From Flavobacterium sp. Root186 (GTDB lineage: Bacteria > Bacteroidota > Bacteroidia > Flavobacteriales > Flavobacteriaceae): DNA of 64,000 bases. The stretch is from assembly GCF_001428525.1 (NCBI RefSeq), contig NZ_LMHW01000010.1, positions 1,177,166 through 1,241,165 of the forward strand, given 5' to 3'. Position numbers and translations under genes: made by a program. Each line of letters begins with the position of its first letter. Positions within the stretch are counted from its first letter, which is position 1. The notes beneath the pieces are model-generated. The model was not told the origin of the DNA. It searched no databases and was given only the letters and a program-made list of their open reading frames with translations. Positions 25,410-35,338 of the stretch are shown here, piece after piece.

Positions 25410-26933
25410 ATGAAATTTAAACAAATAATAATAGCCGTACTCACATTGTTTACTGCAGTAGGCTGTACCGAAAATTTTGACGAATTGGAAAAAGATCCGG
25501 TTGCGTTGTCTGCAAACCCAGCTGGGCAGCTTACGTTCACCCAATTGTGTATGTCGGGTGACGGATTTTACCAATGGAGAACCAATTTAATTTATTCAGG
25601 AGGTTTTGTGCAGCATTATGCAGGTGCATGGAACGTAACTGAGTTTGGAAGCAAATTCAAAAAAGATGACGGTTATGCAACTGCTCTTTGGAGAAATGGT
25701 TACCAAAACGAATTAAAAAACGTAGTTGATATCCTTGAAAAAACAAATGGAGATCAATCTGCCGTAAATATGAATGCTGTTGCTAAAATTATGAAAGTGA
25801 TGGTTGCACAGCGTATTACAGATATTTATGGAGACATTCCTTATTCTGAAGCCGGATTAGGTTTCTCAAAAGGAATTGTAACGCCTCGATATGATACACA
25901 GGAAGAGATTTATATGTCATTCTTTCATGATTTAGAAGAAGCTCATAATCAATTAAATGCTAATGGCGGAACTGTAAAAGGAGATTTATTTTATGGTGGA
26001 GATATTACTAAATGGAAAAAATTAGCTAATACATTAAGATTACGTCTGGGAATGAGAATTTCGGAGGTTAAACCAGCAGAAGCAGAAAAACAAGTGAAAG
26101 CTGCTTTAGCGGCAGGAGTTTTTACAAGCAATGCTGATAACTGTATTATGCGTCATTTAGATGCTACTTTTAATGATGATCCTGCTTCTATTGATTTTAG
26201 AGGAAATGGATTAGCATATGCACTTGTAGGGAATGAACACGGAGATCACTTTAGTACTTTAGTTATTGACTTTTTAAGAGACAACGGAGATCCAAGATTA
26301 CCAATGTATGCAACTCCAAAAACAACAAGCAGCCTTGCGTGGGGAGCACCATTGCAGCCGGGTGAAACACCATATGAAGGTGTAAAGCCAGGACTTTTTC
26401 AATGGGAAGTTCCAATGGGAGCAAGCTCAACATCTGGAATACAATCTTACTTTAAGCAAAAAACGACACCGTTTTTACACGTAAGTTATTCAGAATCTCA
26501 ATTGTTACTTGCAGAAGCAGCATTTAGAGGCTGGGTTGCAGGTTCTGCAGCAGACTACTATAAAAAAGGAGTTGAAGCAGGTATTAAACAATTAGAGATT
26601 TATGGAGCAACACCTGCAACACAAGCAGCGATCGATACATATCTAAATGCTAAACCTTTGGTTGCCGGACAAGAGTTAAAACAAATTTCAACACAGCTTT
26701 GGATTACTTATATCTTTAATAGTATTGAAGCGTATTCAAACTGGAGAAGAACAGGATTCCCAGTATTGATTCCAATTACAAACCCTGATTCAGAAACAGG
26801 TGGGGTTACGCCAAAACGTTTGTATTATCCTAACGATGAGATGCAGAAAAATGAGAAAAATTATTTAGAAGCTTTATCAAGAATGGGGGGAACGAACGAC
26901 TGGCTGAATAAAGTTTGGTGGGATGCGAACTAA
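25410..26933 (+). CDS. SusD-like surface lipoprotein 1
   Basis: A 507-aa outer-surface lipoprotein (lipobox AVGC, Cys19) of the SusD_2-like group with helical TPR-like repeats, the pattern MKVMVAQRITDIYGDIPYSEA and the C-terminal SIEAYSNWRRTGFPVL segment. It caps SusC1 and captures the oligosaccharide. The gene starts 11 bases after susC1 ends. Tryptophan-rich blocks such as YQWRTNL could bind sugar rings. The GH18 lipoprotein gene follows 70 bases later in the same direction. Confidence 0.92.
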   Translation: MKFKQIIIAVLTLFTAVGCTENFDELEKDPVALSANPAGQLTFTQLCMSGDGFYQWRTNLIYSGGFVQHYAGAWNVTEFGSKFKKDDGYATALWRNGYQNELKNVVDILEKTNGDQSAVNMNAVAKIMKVMVAQRITDIYGDIPYSEAGLGFSKGIVTPRYDTQEEIYMSFFHDLEEAHNQLNANGGTVKGDLFYGGDITKWKKLANTLRLRLGMRISEVKPAEAEKQVKAALAAGVFTSNADNCIMRHLDATFNDDPASIDFRGNGLAYALVGNEHGDHFSTLVIDFLRDNGDPRLPMYATPKTTSSLAWGAPLQPGETPYEGVKPGLFQWEVPMGASSTSGIQSYFKQKTTPFLHVSYSESQLLLAEAAFRGWVAGSAADYYKKGVEAGIKQLEIYGATPATQAAIDTYLNAKPLVAGQELKQISTQLWITYIFNSIEAYSNWRRTGFPVLIPITNPDSETGGVTPKRLYYPNDEMQKNEKNYLEALSRMGGTNDWLNKVWWDAN

Positions 26934-27003
26934 ATAAAATCCTAAAAACATAAAGTTATGCCTAATGAGGTCATATTTTCATTCTAATTAAATTTAAAAA
27001 ATT

Positions 27004-28029
27004 ATGATAAAAAATAAAGCCTTATTAGGCATCCTTTTTTATATAAGTTCGCTTTTTTCAGTATACAGCTGTACAAACGAAAAAGAACATAATCCAGAAG
27101 ATTCAAAAACGAAAACAGCAAGAGTTGTTGGATATTTATCGACAGATAGTTTCGGTAAAATTTCTTCCATTCAGTTTTGTAAACTAACGCATTTAAATAT
27201 CGCATTTGCAAATCCAGATAAAGATGGAAACATACTATTTACAGGAGATATTGACGCTGTAGTTAAATATGCAAAATCAGTTAACCCTAATATTATTGTA
27301 AGTATTTCGCTGGCAGGTGGTGTTATTTCTGAAGAACAGGCTAAAAACTGGTCAACATTAATTGATAAATCTGAAAACCGTCCGGCATTCATCCAAAATA
27401 TTTTAAAATTTGTAAAAGATCATAATTTAGACGGAGTCGATGTTGATCTCGAATGGGATGCAGTGACATCTGGTTACAGCGGTTTTGTGGTTGAATTAAA
27501 AAAGAGTCTGTCAGATGATAAAAAACTTCTTACCGCAGCTTTACCCAATAGTGTGCGATTTGTAAATATAAATTCAGCAGCCTTAAATGCTTTTGATTTT
27601 ATAAATATAATGGCGTACGATAGTACAGGACCTTGGAGTCCGACTAAAGTTGAACAACACAGTTCTTATGAATTCGCAAGAAGTGGAATAGAATTTTGGC
27701 ATAAACAGCAAAATGTTCCAAGTGAAAAACTCACGCTTGGAGTTCCTTTCTACGGATATAATTTTACTTTTCCAGAAGTAACAGGTTCAAGTTTTGGACA
27801 GATAGTAGAAGTCGGAACTCAGTTTGCAGATCAGGATGAAATTGGAAAAATATTTTATAACGGCAGACCCACAATTTCCAGAAAAGTAGAATATGCTGCA
27901 GAATATACAGGAGGAATAATGATTTGGGAATTGGCCCAAGATTCCTTTACTGAATATTCTTTGTTAGATGTTATTCATAAAAAATATTCTTCTTTAAAAT
28001 TTAAAACTTCAGGAATGTGTGGTAATTAA
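27004..28029 (+). CDS. GH18 chitinase-like surface lipoprotein
   Basis: A 341-aa single-domain glycoside hydrolase of family 18. The signal ends at a lipobox with Cys (VYSC, residue 23). The catalytic motif DGVDVDLE spans residues 143-150, with E150 as the acid and D148 as the conserved Asp. The rest matches the GH18 barrel: SISLAGG and the substrate-binding block MAYDSTGPWSPTKVEQHSSY. It is expected to hydrolyse chito-oligomers at the outer membrane, next to SusCD1, as in the F. johnsoniae locus. It ends in a strong hairpin (28065-28105). Confidence 0.92.
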   Translation: MIKNKALLGILFYISSLFSVYSCTNEKEHNPEDSKTKTARVVGYLSTDSFGKISSIQFCKLTHLNIAFANPDKDGNILFTGDIDAVVKYAKSVNPNIIVSISLAGGVISEEQAKNWSTLIDKSENRPAFIQNILKFVKDHNLDGVDVDLEWDAVTSGYSGFVVELKKSLSDDKKLLTAALPNSVRFVNINSAALNAFDFINIMAYDSTGPWSPTKVEQHSSYEFARSGIEFWHKQQNVPSEKLTLGVPFYGYNFTFPEVTGSSFGQIVEVGTQFADQDEIGKIFYNGRPTISRKVEYAAEYTGGIMIWELAQDSFTEYSLLDVIHKKYSSLKFKTSGMCGN

Positions 28030-28064
28030 ATAACTCACTTACAGATTTTTAAAATTAATAAGTT

Positions 28065-28105
28065 TTTCGCTTCTTTTTAATTCAATAAATTAGAAAGAAG
28101 CGAAA
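28065..28105 (+). terminator. Terminator of the susC1-susD1-GH18 operon
   Basis: A perfect 12-bp stem (tttcgcttcttt, 28065-28076; complement 28094-28105) with a 17-base loop, followed by cttttt. The next operon has its own promoter, so this ends the first susCD unit. The remaining part of the 28030-28358 gap holds the susC2 operator. Confidence 0.8.
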
Positions 28106-28228
28106 CTTTTTATATAAATACCAGATTTTTAAATATTTGCTGATTTTAAATATTTTTTAATGAATTGTAAAATTTTTGAATAAAAATGGTCGTAAATAGG
28201 GCGAAATATGCTTTTAATAGAAACGAAT

Positions 28229-28292
28229 ACGTTTTCGGGTAGCGGATTATTGAATGATTTATGTCGTTCGTTTAAAAATTATAGCTGTTTGT
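28229..28292 (+). promoter_or_regulatory. Putative LytTR operator upstream of susC2
   Basis: ACGTTTTCG (28229-28237), CGTTCGT (28265-28271) and TGTTTGT (28286-28292) reproduce the susC1 arrangement with the same 36-bp and 21-bp spacing. The 60 bases around them are also alike (attgaatgatttatgtcgtt, poly-T, then aacaatccctta). TAATTTTA at 28325-28332 may be the -7 element. Confidence 0.6.
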
Positions 28293-28358
28293 ATAATATA
28301 TTTTTTTTAACAATCCCTTAAGAATAATTTTACGTCATAACTAACAAAATAAATAAAC

Positions 28359-31300
28359 ATGAAAAAAATTTTCTTAATCTTTATGATTGTTTTTACGGCG
28401 CAGGTTTCGCTTGCACAAGTAAAAAATGTTAAAGGTGTGATTACAGATTCTGATGGGATGCCGTTACCGGGTGCATCTGTTGCTGTACAAGGAAGTCAAA
28501 AAGGTGCTACTACCGATTTTGATGGATTGTACTCAATTGAGGTTCAAAAAGGACAAACATTAGTTTTTAGCTATGTTGGCCTAGAAACACAAAATATAGT
28601 TGTAGGCGATGCTGCTACAATTAATGTAAAAATGGGACAAGCAGCGTCAAATGCATTAAATGAAGTTGTGGTAACTTCATTAGGACTTAAAAGATCAAAA
28701 AAGACGCTTACTTATGCAGCACAAGAGGTTAAAGGTGATGAAGTAACAAGAGTAAAAGATGCCAACTTAATGAACAGCTTATCTGGAAAAGTTGCTGGTT
28801 TAATTGTTGGAAAAAGTTCAGCTGGAGCTGGTGGTGCAGTAAAAGTGACTATTCGTGGTAACTCATCCGCTACAAATAACCAGCCTTTATATGTTATTGA
28901 TGGAATTCCATTATTGAACTCTAACTCTGCTCAGGCTAATCAGGTTTTTGGTGATACAGCTGGAGGAAATAGAGATGGTGGAGACGCAATCTCAATGATG
29001 AACCCTGATGATATTGAATCTATGACAGTTCTTAAAGGAGCTTCTGCAGCTGCTTTATATGGTTCTCAAGGGGCAAATGGTGTAATCTTAGTAACAACTA
29101 AAAAAGGAAAAGAAGGAAAAGTAACAGCAGCTTATAATGCAAGTGTTTTTGTAGATAATGTGGTTTCTTTACCAGAATTTCAAACTAATTATGGAGCAGC
29201 TCCATCATCTGACAAAACTTGGGGTGCTGCTAAAAAATCTCCTGACCATGTAAAAGGTTTTTACAACACAGGTTTAACAATGATTAACTCTGTATCTGTA
29301 AATGGCGGATCTGATAAAATGTCAACTAGCCTTACTTATGCAAACACTAAAGTTGATGGAATAATCCCAACAAACGAGTTTAAGAAAAATAACATTGCAC
29401 TTCGTCAAAGCGTTAAGTTATTTGATGATAAAGTAACTGTCGACGGTTCGATATCTTATGCAGAACAAAAAATTATAAATAAACCAACAAACGGATTGTA
29501 TTTCAATCCATTAACTGGAACTTATTTATTTCCAAGAGGTAATGATTTTAATGATTATTATAAGAATTTTGAAGTTTTCAATCCAGCAAGAAACTTAATG
29601 GATCAAAGATGGCCAACTCTAACATCGGATATTATTCAAAATCCAGGATGGATTTTAAACAGAAACAGATCTATCGATAAAAATCAATCATTGATTACTT
29701 CTGCGGCCATTACATATAAAGCAACTGAATGGTTAAGTATTAAAGCAAGAGGAGGTTATAACAAATTTGACAACATTTTTGATAAAAGAATGTATGCAGG
29801 TACAAATGAAACATTGGCTCCATCTACAGGTAGATATATTTACTCAGATAGTGAAAGTACTCAATTATATGGTGATTTAATTGCTACTATTAATACAAAA
29901 TTCAATGAAGATTTCTCATTCAGTGCTAACATTGGTACAAGCATTACAAAATCTACAATCAATGACGCTTATATAAGTGATTCAGGCCAAAAAAATGGAT
30001 TAATAAATGCGAACTGGTTTAATACAGGAAATTTTGTGTCTGCTGAAAGAAATACTCACACTATTGGAGGTAAAAAAGAAGTTCAGTCACTATTTGCAAG
30101 TGCAACTTTTGGTTATAAAGATATGCTTTATCTTGATGTAACGGGAAGAAATGACTGGTCTTCAACTCTAGTTAATACAGATAACATAAGTTTCTTTTAT
30201 CCTTCTGTAGGTTTGTCTGCAATTCTAAGCCAAATGGTAACATTCCCTGAAGCAATTAGTTATGCAAAAGTAAGAGGGTCTTTTGCTCAGGTGGGTAATG
30301 ATGTTAATGCTTTTTTAACTTCACCAGTAAACACTATGGTTGGAGGTGTGTTAACACCACCATTAGTAGGGCCAAAACCAGGGACTTCTTTGAAACCAGA
30401 AATGCAAAATTCATATGAATTTGGAACAGAATGGAGATTCTTGAACAACAGAATTGGATTTGATTTTACATACTATAGAAACGAAACTAAAAATCAATTA
30501 ATTACATCTCCAGCTCCAATCCCTAATACAACAGGATATACTAACTACGCATTTAATGCTGGTAGTATCGAAAATAAAGGTTTTGAGATTACAGTAACTG
30601 GTAAAGCAATTGAAACAGATAAATTCTCTTGGGATCTTGGATTGAATTATGCTTCAAATAAAAATACAGTACTTGATTTAGGTACAGGTGCAAATGGGGA
30701 AATTAATACAGTTATCTTGACTAATGGAGATCCAAATAGTTATAGATATGTTATGAAAGAAGGACAACCATTTGGAACAATTCAAGGTAAAAATATTGTA
30801 AAAAATTCACAAGGCCAAATTTTACTTGATGGCACTGGTCGTATTCAAAAAACGGACTGGGTGGATATGGGAAGCTCAAATCCTGATTTTATGTTAGGTT
30901 TTTCAAACTCATTCAAGTACAAAAAAATATTCTTAAACATACTTATCGACGGAAGATTTGGAGGTCATGTAATGAGTATGACTGAAGCAATGCTTGATTC
31001 TTACGGAGTATCTAAAGCAAGTGGCGATGCAAGAGATGCAGGTGGAGTAAAAATAAATGCTGTAGATACAAATGGAAATGCCGTAACAACAATGAATGCT
31101 CAAGATTACTATAGTCAAGTAGGTGATAGAGCAGGTGCTACAGGTGAATACATGTACAAAGCAACAAACATTAGATTAGGAGAACTTTCATTAGGATATA
31201 CTTTTGATTTCAGTAAAACTTCAATCTTCAATGCAGTGAATGTTTCTCTTGTTGGTAAAAACTTATTTTTCTTTTATAAAGATGCTCCGTTTGATCCAAA

Positions 31301-31397
31301 CGTAACATTAAGTTCTGGAGAAGGATTGCAAGGTGTTGATATTTTTGGAATGCCTTCAACAAGAAGTATAGGTGTTAATTTAAATTTAACTTTCTAA
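28359..31397 (+). CDS. SusC/RagA-type TonB-dependent outer-membrane receptor 2
   Basis: A 1012-aa paralogue of SusC1, with a signal peptide [20 protein letters not shown], a carboxypeptidase-regulatory-like domain (about 22-100), the [12 protein letters not shown] linker, a plug with [22 protein letters not shown], and a large barrel ending NLNLTF. It should import a different size class of chito-oligosaccharide with the SusD partner downstream. The conserved promoter region and N-terminus point to a whole-unit duplication followed by divergence of the barrels. Confidence 0.93.
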   Translation: MKKIFLIFMIVFTAQVSLAQVKNVKGVITDSDGMPLPGASVAVQGSQKGATTDFDGLYSIEVQKGQTLVFSYVGLETQNIVVGDAATINVKMGQAASNALNEVVVTSLGLKRSKKTLTYAAQEVKGDEVTRVKDANLMNSLSGKVAGLIVGKSSAGAGGAVKVTIRGNSSATNNQPLYVIDGIPLLNSNSAQANQVFGDTAGGNRDGGDAISMMNPDDIESMTVLKGASAAALYGSQGANGVILVTTKKGKEGKVTAAYNASVFVDNVVSLPEFQTNYGAAPSSDKTWGAAKKSPDHVKGFYNTGLTMINSVSVNGGSDKMSTSLTYANTKVDGIIPTNEFKKNNIALRQSVKLFDDKVTVDGSISYAEQKIINKPTNGLYFNPLTGTYLFPRGNDFNDYYKNFEVFNPARNLMDQRWPTLTSDIIQNPGWILNRNRSIDKNQSLITSAAITYKATEWLSIKARGGYNKFDNIFDKRMYAGTNETLAPSTGRYIYSDSESTQLYGDLIATINTKFNEDFSFSANIGTSITKSTINDAYISDSGQKNGLINANWFNTGNFVSAERNTHTIGGKKEVQSLFASATFGYKDMLYLDVTGRNDWSSTLVNTDNISFFYPSVGLSAILSQMVTFPEAISYAKVRGSFAQVGNDVNAFLTSPVNTMVGGVLTPPLVGPKPGTSLKPEMQNSYEFGTEWRFLNNRIGFDFTYYRNETKNQLITSPAPIPNTTGYTNYAFNAGSIENKGFEITVTGKAIETDKFSWDLGLNYASNKNTVLDLGTGANGEINTVILTNGDPNSYRYVMKEGQPFGTIQGKNIVKNSQGQILLDGTGRIQKTDWVDMGSSNPDFMLGFSNSFKYKKIFLNILIDGRFGGHVMSMTEAMLDSYGVSKASGDARDAGGVKINAVDTNGNAVTTMNAQDYYSQVGDRAGATGEYMYKATNIRLGELSLGYTFDFSKTSIFNAVNVSLVGKNLFFFYKDAPFDPNVTLSSGEGLQGVDIFGMPSTRSIGVNLNLTF

Positions 31398-31553
31398 CTT
31401 ATAAAATAGAACACAAAACCTTTTGGTTGTTGTAAGATGATGTTTGTTTTCAGAATGTCGAATATTGAAAAGAAACGAACAATTAACCTTAATAAGAATA
31501 AGGTAGCTTATTAGACAATAAAAATGTTTTTAAATAACAATAAAAATTCACAG

Positions 31554-33134
31554 ATGAAAAATAAATTATTAATGTTTAGTGCAGTTTTAGCCCTTTCACT
31601 AGGCAGCTGTACAGGTGACTTTGAAGATATAAATACCAATGAAACTGGTTTTAGTAATGATCAATTAGAACAAGATTTTAATCAGGTAAAAGCGCCTCTT
31701 AAAACTATGCAGAGAGGAATGTATATCTTGGTTGCAGATGATTGGCAGGGAGATATTCAATTTAATTTAAATGCAGATATCTTCTCAGGGTATATGGGAA
31801 CGCCTCATGATTTTGAAGGTAATGCAAATAATTCAACTTATGCTCTATTAGATGGATGGAATGGTGCAGAATGGGTTCAGAAGTATCAAAGAGAGATGGT
31901 TAATGCTTATAATCTGGAGAAATTAACAAAAGAGAAATATCCTCAGTTTTATGCTTGGTCTCTAATTTTAAAAGTTTATGCAATGCATAAAACAACAGAT
32001 TATTATGGACCGATCGTTTATTCAGGTTTTGGAAACGCTGACGGATCAACTCCTTACGATTCTCAAAAAGCAGTTTACGATCAATTTTTTGCTGAGTTAA
32101 AAACTGCAATTGATATCTTAACTCCAAAAGCGGCTGATGCTTCTGCTACTTTTTTCGCAGCAGGAGATGCAACTGATGGAACGACAGCAGGAGGAAATAT
32201 ACAAAAATGGGTAAAATTTGCTAACTCTTTAAGACTACGTTTGGCAATACGTATTTCTAATATCGATCCTGTAAAAGCAAAAGCCGAAGGTGAAGCAGCA
32301 TTGGCAGGTTTAGGTGTTATTACTTCTAATGCTGATAACATGGCTTATATTGCTGAGCACCCTGTTAAAACATATACAGGTCCATGGGCAGATATCAATG
32401 CGGGTGGGGCAATTGTATCTATCATGAATGGTTATAATGATCCAAGAAGAGCAACTTTTTTCCATACTGCTACCGGAGGTGTTTATCAAGGTATTAGAAT
32501 GGGAACTTTAGTTGATGCTGATTATAGAACTGCTAAAGCAGATTTGTTCTCAAAAGTAGGACCTATTGTAGAAAATAACTTGATTCCTTGGTTTAATGCA
32601 TCTGAATCTCACTTTTTGAAAGCGGAAGCTGCATTAAAAGGATGGAATGTTGGAGGAGGATCTGCTCAATCATTCTATGAGTCAGGAATTGCAGTTTCTT
32701 TTGCACAATTAGGCGCAGGTGATGCTTCTACTTATATTAGTGATAATACTTTGTTGCCAGCTAATTTTACTGATCCATTAAATGCGGCTAATAATATTGC
32801 AGCACAAAACTTAGTAACTGTAAAATGGTCTGATGCAGTATCTAATGAGGTGAAACTGCAAAAAATCATTACACAAAAATGGATTGCTGGTTTTCCTGAC
32901 GGTCAAGAAGCTTGGGCAGAAACAAGAAGAACCGGATATCCAAAATTATTCTTGCCAGCAAATAATTTCTCTGGAGGAAAAATTCCAAATGGAACATTTG
33001 TAAGAAGATTGAATTTCTATGTAAATGAGAAAACTTCTAATCCAACTGGTTATGCACAAGGTGTTAGTCTTTTAGGAGGTCCTGATACTGGAGCAACAAG
33101 ACTTTGGTGGGATACTGGAGTGAATCAATTCTAA
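31554..33134 (+). CDS. SusD-like surface lipoprotein 2
   Basis: I start this at 31554 because MKNKLLMFSAVLALSLGSC gives a clean lipoprotein signal with lipobox LGSC; the in-frame ATG at 31524 would add ten Asn-rich residues in front. The mature protein (about 510 aa) has SusD-type helices with NSLRLRLAIRISNIDP and the C-terminal GQEAWAETRRTGYPKL segment. It is the partner of SusC2. It begins about 160 bases after susC2. A perfect 12-bp hairpin (33170-33205) follows, before the deaminase gene. Confidence 0.92.
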   Translation: MKNKLLMFSAVLALSLGSCTGDFEDINTNETGFSNDQLEQDFNQVKAPLKTMQRGMYILVADDWQGDIQFNLNADIFSGYMGTPHDFEGNANNSTYALLDGWNGAEWVQKYQREMVNAYNLEKLTKEKYPQFYAWSLILKVYAMHKTTDYYGPIVYSGFGNADGSTPYDSQKAVYDQFFAELKTAIDILTPKAADASATFFAAGDATDGTTAGGNIQKWVKFANSLRLRLAIRISNIDPVKAKAEGEAALAGLGVITSNADNMAYIAEHPVKTYTGPWADINAGGAIVSIMNGYNDPRRATFFHTATGGVYQGIRMGTLVDADYRTAKADLFSKVGPIVENNLIPWFNASESHFLKAEAALKGWNVGGGSAQSFYESGIAVSFAQLGAGDASTYISDNTLLPANFTDPLNAANNIAAQNLVTVKWSDAVSNEVKLQKIITQKWIAGFPDGQEAWAETRRTGYPKLFLPANNFSGGKIPNGTFVRRLNFYVNEKTSNPTGYAQGVSLLGGPDTGATRLWWDTGVNQF

Positions 33135-33169
33135 AAAAATAAAGATTTAAGATTTTAAGTTTGGTTAGT

Positions 33170-33205
33170 AAACGGTATAAGAAATGGAAATTACTTATAC
33201 CGTTT
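33170..33205 (+). other. Perfect 12-bp stem-loop between susD2 and the deaminase gene
   Basis: aaacggtataag (33170-33181) and its exact complement (33194-33205) enclose a 12-base loop. No T-run follows, so it is not a standard terminator; it could stabilise the susCD transcript end or lower downstream expression. An in-frame ATG at 33184 lies in its loop, which argues against that codon as the start of the next gene. Confidence 0.7.
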
Positions 33206-33243
33206 CAAAAACCAAAATTGTACATACCAAAAAAAGAAAAAAA

Positions 33244-35184
33244 ATGAAAAGTGCTTTAGAAACAAAACCTGATATCAGCTATAAAAGCGCCGGAAAATTT
33301 GAAGAAACACGATTTGAGAAAATTCACAACGAAATCTTCAAAAGTTCTGCTGAAGCATCGGTAATTGTAGCGCAGGAAATCGCTCAGTTAATTAGATCTA
33401 AGCAGGAAAAAAATAAATCTTGCGTGCTTGGTTTGGCAACAGGGTCTTCTCCTATAAAAGTATATGAGGAATTAGTTAGAATGCACAGAGAGGAAGGACT
33501 GAGCTTTAGCAATGTAATCACTTTTAATTTGGATGAATATTATCCAATGAATAGAGAAAACAATCAGAGCTATCATTATTTCATGCACCAGCATCTTTTT
33601 AATCATATTGATATTAAACCTGAAAATGTAAATATTCCAGACGGAACAGTTTCTATTGATGAATTAAATCAATACTGCATCGACTACGAAATGAATATTA
33701 AACAAGCAGGCGGACTTGATTTTCAACTTTTAGGAATTGGTCGTACAGGTCACGTTGGTTTCAATGAGCCGGGTTCGCACATTAATTCCGGAACAAGAAT
33801 TATTACACTGGATCACATTACAAGAGTAGATGCTTCATCTGACTTTAATGGAATCGATAACGTTCCAAAAAGAGCCATCACAATGGGGGTTTCTACCATT
33901 ATGAGATCTAAAAGAATCGTATTAATGGCTTGGGGACAAAACAAAGCCGATATCATCAAGAGAACTGTTCAGGGTGATATTAGTTCTGAAGTTCCTGCAA
34001 CATTTTTACAAAATCATCCTAATGCAACTTTCGTATTAGATCAGTCTGCAGCATCAGAGTTAACTCGTTTTAAAACGCCTTGGCTTGTTGGAGAATGTAT
34101 TTGGACACAAGAATTAAAAAGTAAAGCGATTGTTTGGCTTTGCCAGAAAACAAACCAATCTATTTTAAAATTAACAGACCGTGATTACAACAACAACGGA
34201 ATGTCTGATTTATTAGCACAAGAAGGTTCTGCCTACGATTTAAACATCAATATGTTTAACGTATTGCAGCACACCATTACAGGATGGCCGGGGGGAAAAC
34301 CAAACACAGATGATTCACATCGTCCGGAAAGAGCCAATCCAGCTAAAAAAAGAGTTATCCTTTTCAGTCCGCATCCGGATGATGACGTGATTTCGATGGG
34401 AGGAACATTTTCAAAATTGATTAAACAAGGTCATGATGTACACGTTGTATATCAAACCTCTGGAAATATTGCGGTTACAGATGACGAAGCATTAAAATTT
34501 GCTGAGGTTTGTAATGATTTTATTGGTGGAGATCTTCCAAAAGACATCAATTTCAAATCTGTAATTGAATTTTTAAATAACAAATCAGAAAATCAAATTG
34601 ATTCTCTTGAAGTTAGAAAACTAAAAGGATTAATTAGAAGAAGAGAATCTTACGCAGCAACAAGATACATTGGCTTAAAAGACGAAAATACACACTTTTT
34701 AGACCTGCCTTTTTATGAAACAGGACAAGTTAAAAAGAATCCTTTAGGACCAGAAGATATTGCTATCGTAAAAGATATTATTGCTAAAATAAAACCACAT
34801 CAGGTATTTGCTGCAGGCGATCTTGCCGATCCACATGGAACGCACGAAGTTTGTCTGAATGCTATTTTTGCTGCAATGAAACAATTAAAACCAGAAAAAT
34901 ACATGGATGACTGCTGGTTATGGCTTTATAGAGGAGCTTGGCACGAGTGGGATATTCACGAAATTGATATGGCGGTACCGCTTTCTCCGTCAGAAGTTTT
35001 ATTAAAACGTCATGCCATTTTATACCATCAGTCTCAAAAAGACAGGGTTATGTTTCAAGGAAATGATTCTCGAGAATTCTGGGTAAGAGCAGAAGATCGA
35101 AATAAAAATACAGCTATTCTGTATGATGAATTGGGACTGGCAGAATACGAAGCTATTGAAGCTTTTAAACGTTTTGATTATTAA
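33244..35184 (+). CDS. nagB: Glucosamine-6-phosphate deaminase fused to a PIG-L (LmbE-like) deacetylase domain
   Basis: The N-terminal part (about 1-320) is a NagB-type deaminase with GLATGSSPIKVYEELVR, FNLDEYYPM and GIGRTGHVGFNEPGS, converting glucosamine-6-phosphate to fructose-6-phosphate and ammonia. After a linker, the C-terminal part (about 365-646) is PIG-L/LmbE-like, with the Zn motif SPHPDDDVISMGG and a later DLADPHGTHEVC. Such long NagB proteins are typical of Bacteroidota. I chose 33244 (MKSALETKPDI) as start, since the upstream ATG lies in a hairpin loop and would add 20 atypical basic residues. The fused domain might deacetylate GlcNAc-6-phosphate, which would replace NagA, absent here; that is inference. 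Confidence 0.88.
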   Translation: MKSALETKPDISYKSAGKFEETRFEKIHNEIFKSSAEASVIVAQEIAQLIRSKQEKNKSCVLGLATGSSPIKVYEELVRMHREEGLSFSNVITFNLDEYYPMNRENNQSYHYFMHQHLFNHIDIKPENVNIPDGTVSIDELNQYCIDYEMNIKQAGGLDFQLLGIGRTGHVGFNEPGSHINSGTRIITLDHITRVDASSDFNGIDNVPKRAITMGVSTIMRSKRIVLMAWGQNKADIIKRTVQGDISSEVPATFLQNHPNATFVLDQSAASELTRFKTPWLVGECIWTQELKSKAIVWLCQKTNQSILKLTDRDYNNNGMSDLLAQEGSAYDLNINMFNVLQHTITGWPGGKPNTDDSHRPERANPAKKRVILFSPHPDDDVISMGGTFSKLIKQGHDVHVVYQTSGNIAVTDDEALKFAEVCNDFIGGDLPKDINFKSVIEFLNNKSENQIDSLEVRKLKGLIRRRESYAATRYIGLKDENTHFLDLPFYETGQVKKNPLGPEDIAIVKDIIAKIKPHQVFAAGDLADPHGTHEVCLNAIFAAMKQLKPEKYMDDCWLWLYRGAWHEWDIHEIDMAVPLSPSEVLLKRHAILYHQSQKDRVMFQGNDSREFWVRAEDRNKNTAILYDELGLAEYEAIEAFKRFDY

Positions 35185-35199
35185 AGTTGTTTTTTTTAG

Positions 35200-35270
35200 A
35201 TTCGGGTGAGAGCGAATCAAATTTCAAAATTCAGATGGACCTCAAGCGATAAGTGAGGTAAGCAGAAGTC
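35200..35270. other. Pair of weak stem-loops before the GH20 gene
   Basis: Two short hairpins lie between the deaminase and GH20 genes: gattcg/cgaatc near 35200-35217 and acctca/tgaggt near 35238-35258, with a T-run further on at about 35284. They may be processing or attenuation sites. None is a strong terminator, so the GH20 gene may still be part of the operon. Confidence 0.4.
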
Positions 35271-35338
35271 TTTCTGAGTTTTGTTTTTTTCTAATTTAAA
35301 TGGATGTTTCAGAAAGCATCTGACCAAAAAAATTAAAA

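Noticed and set aside
33184..33243. Upstream start for the deaminase fusion
   Set aside because: The ATG lies in the loop of a perfect hairpin and the added residues are atypical and basic.
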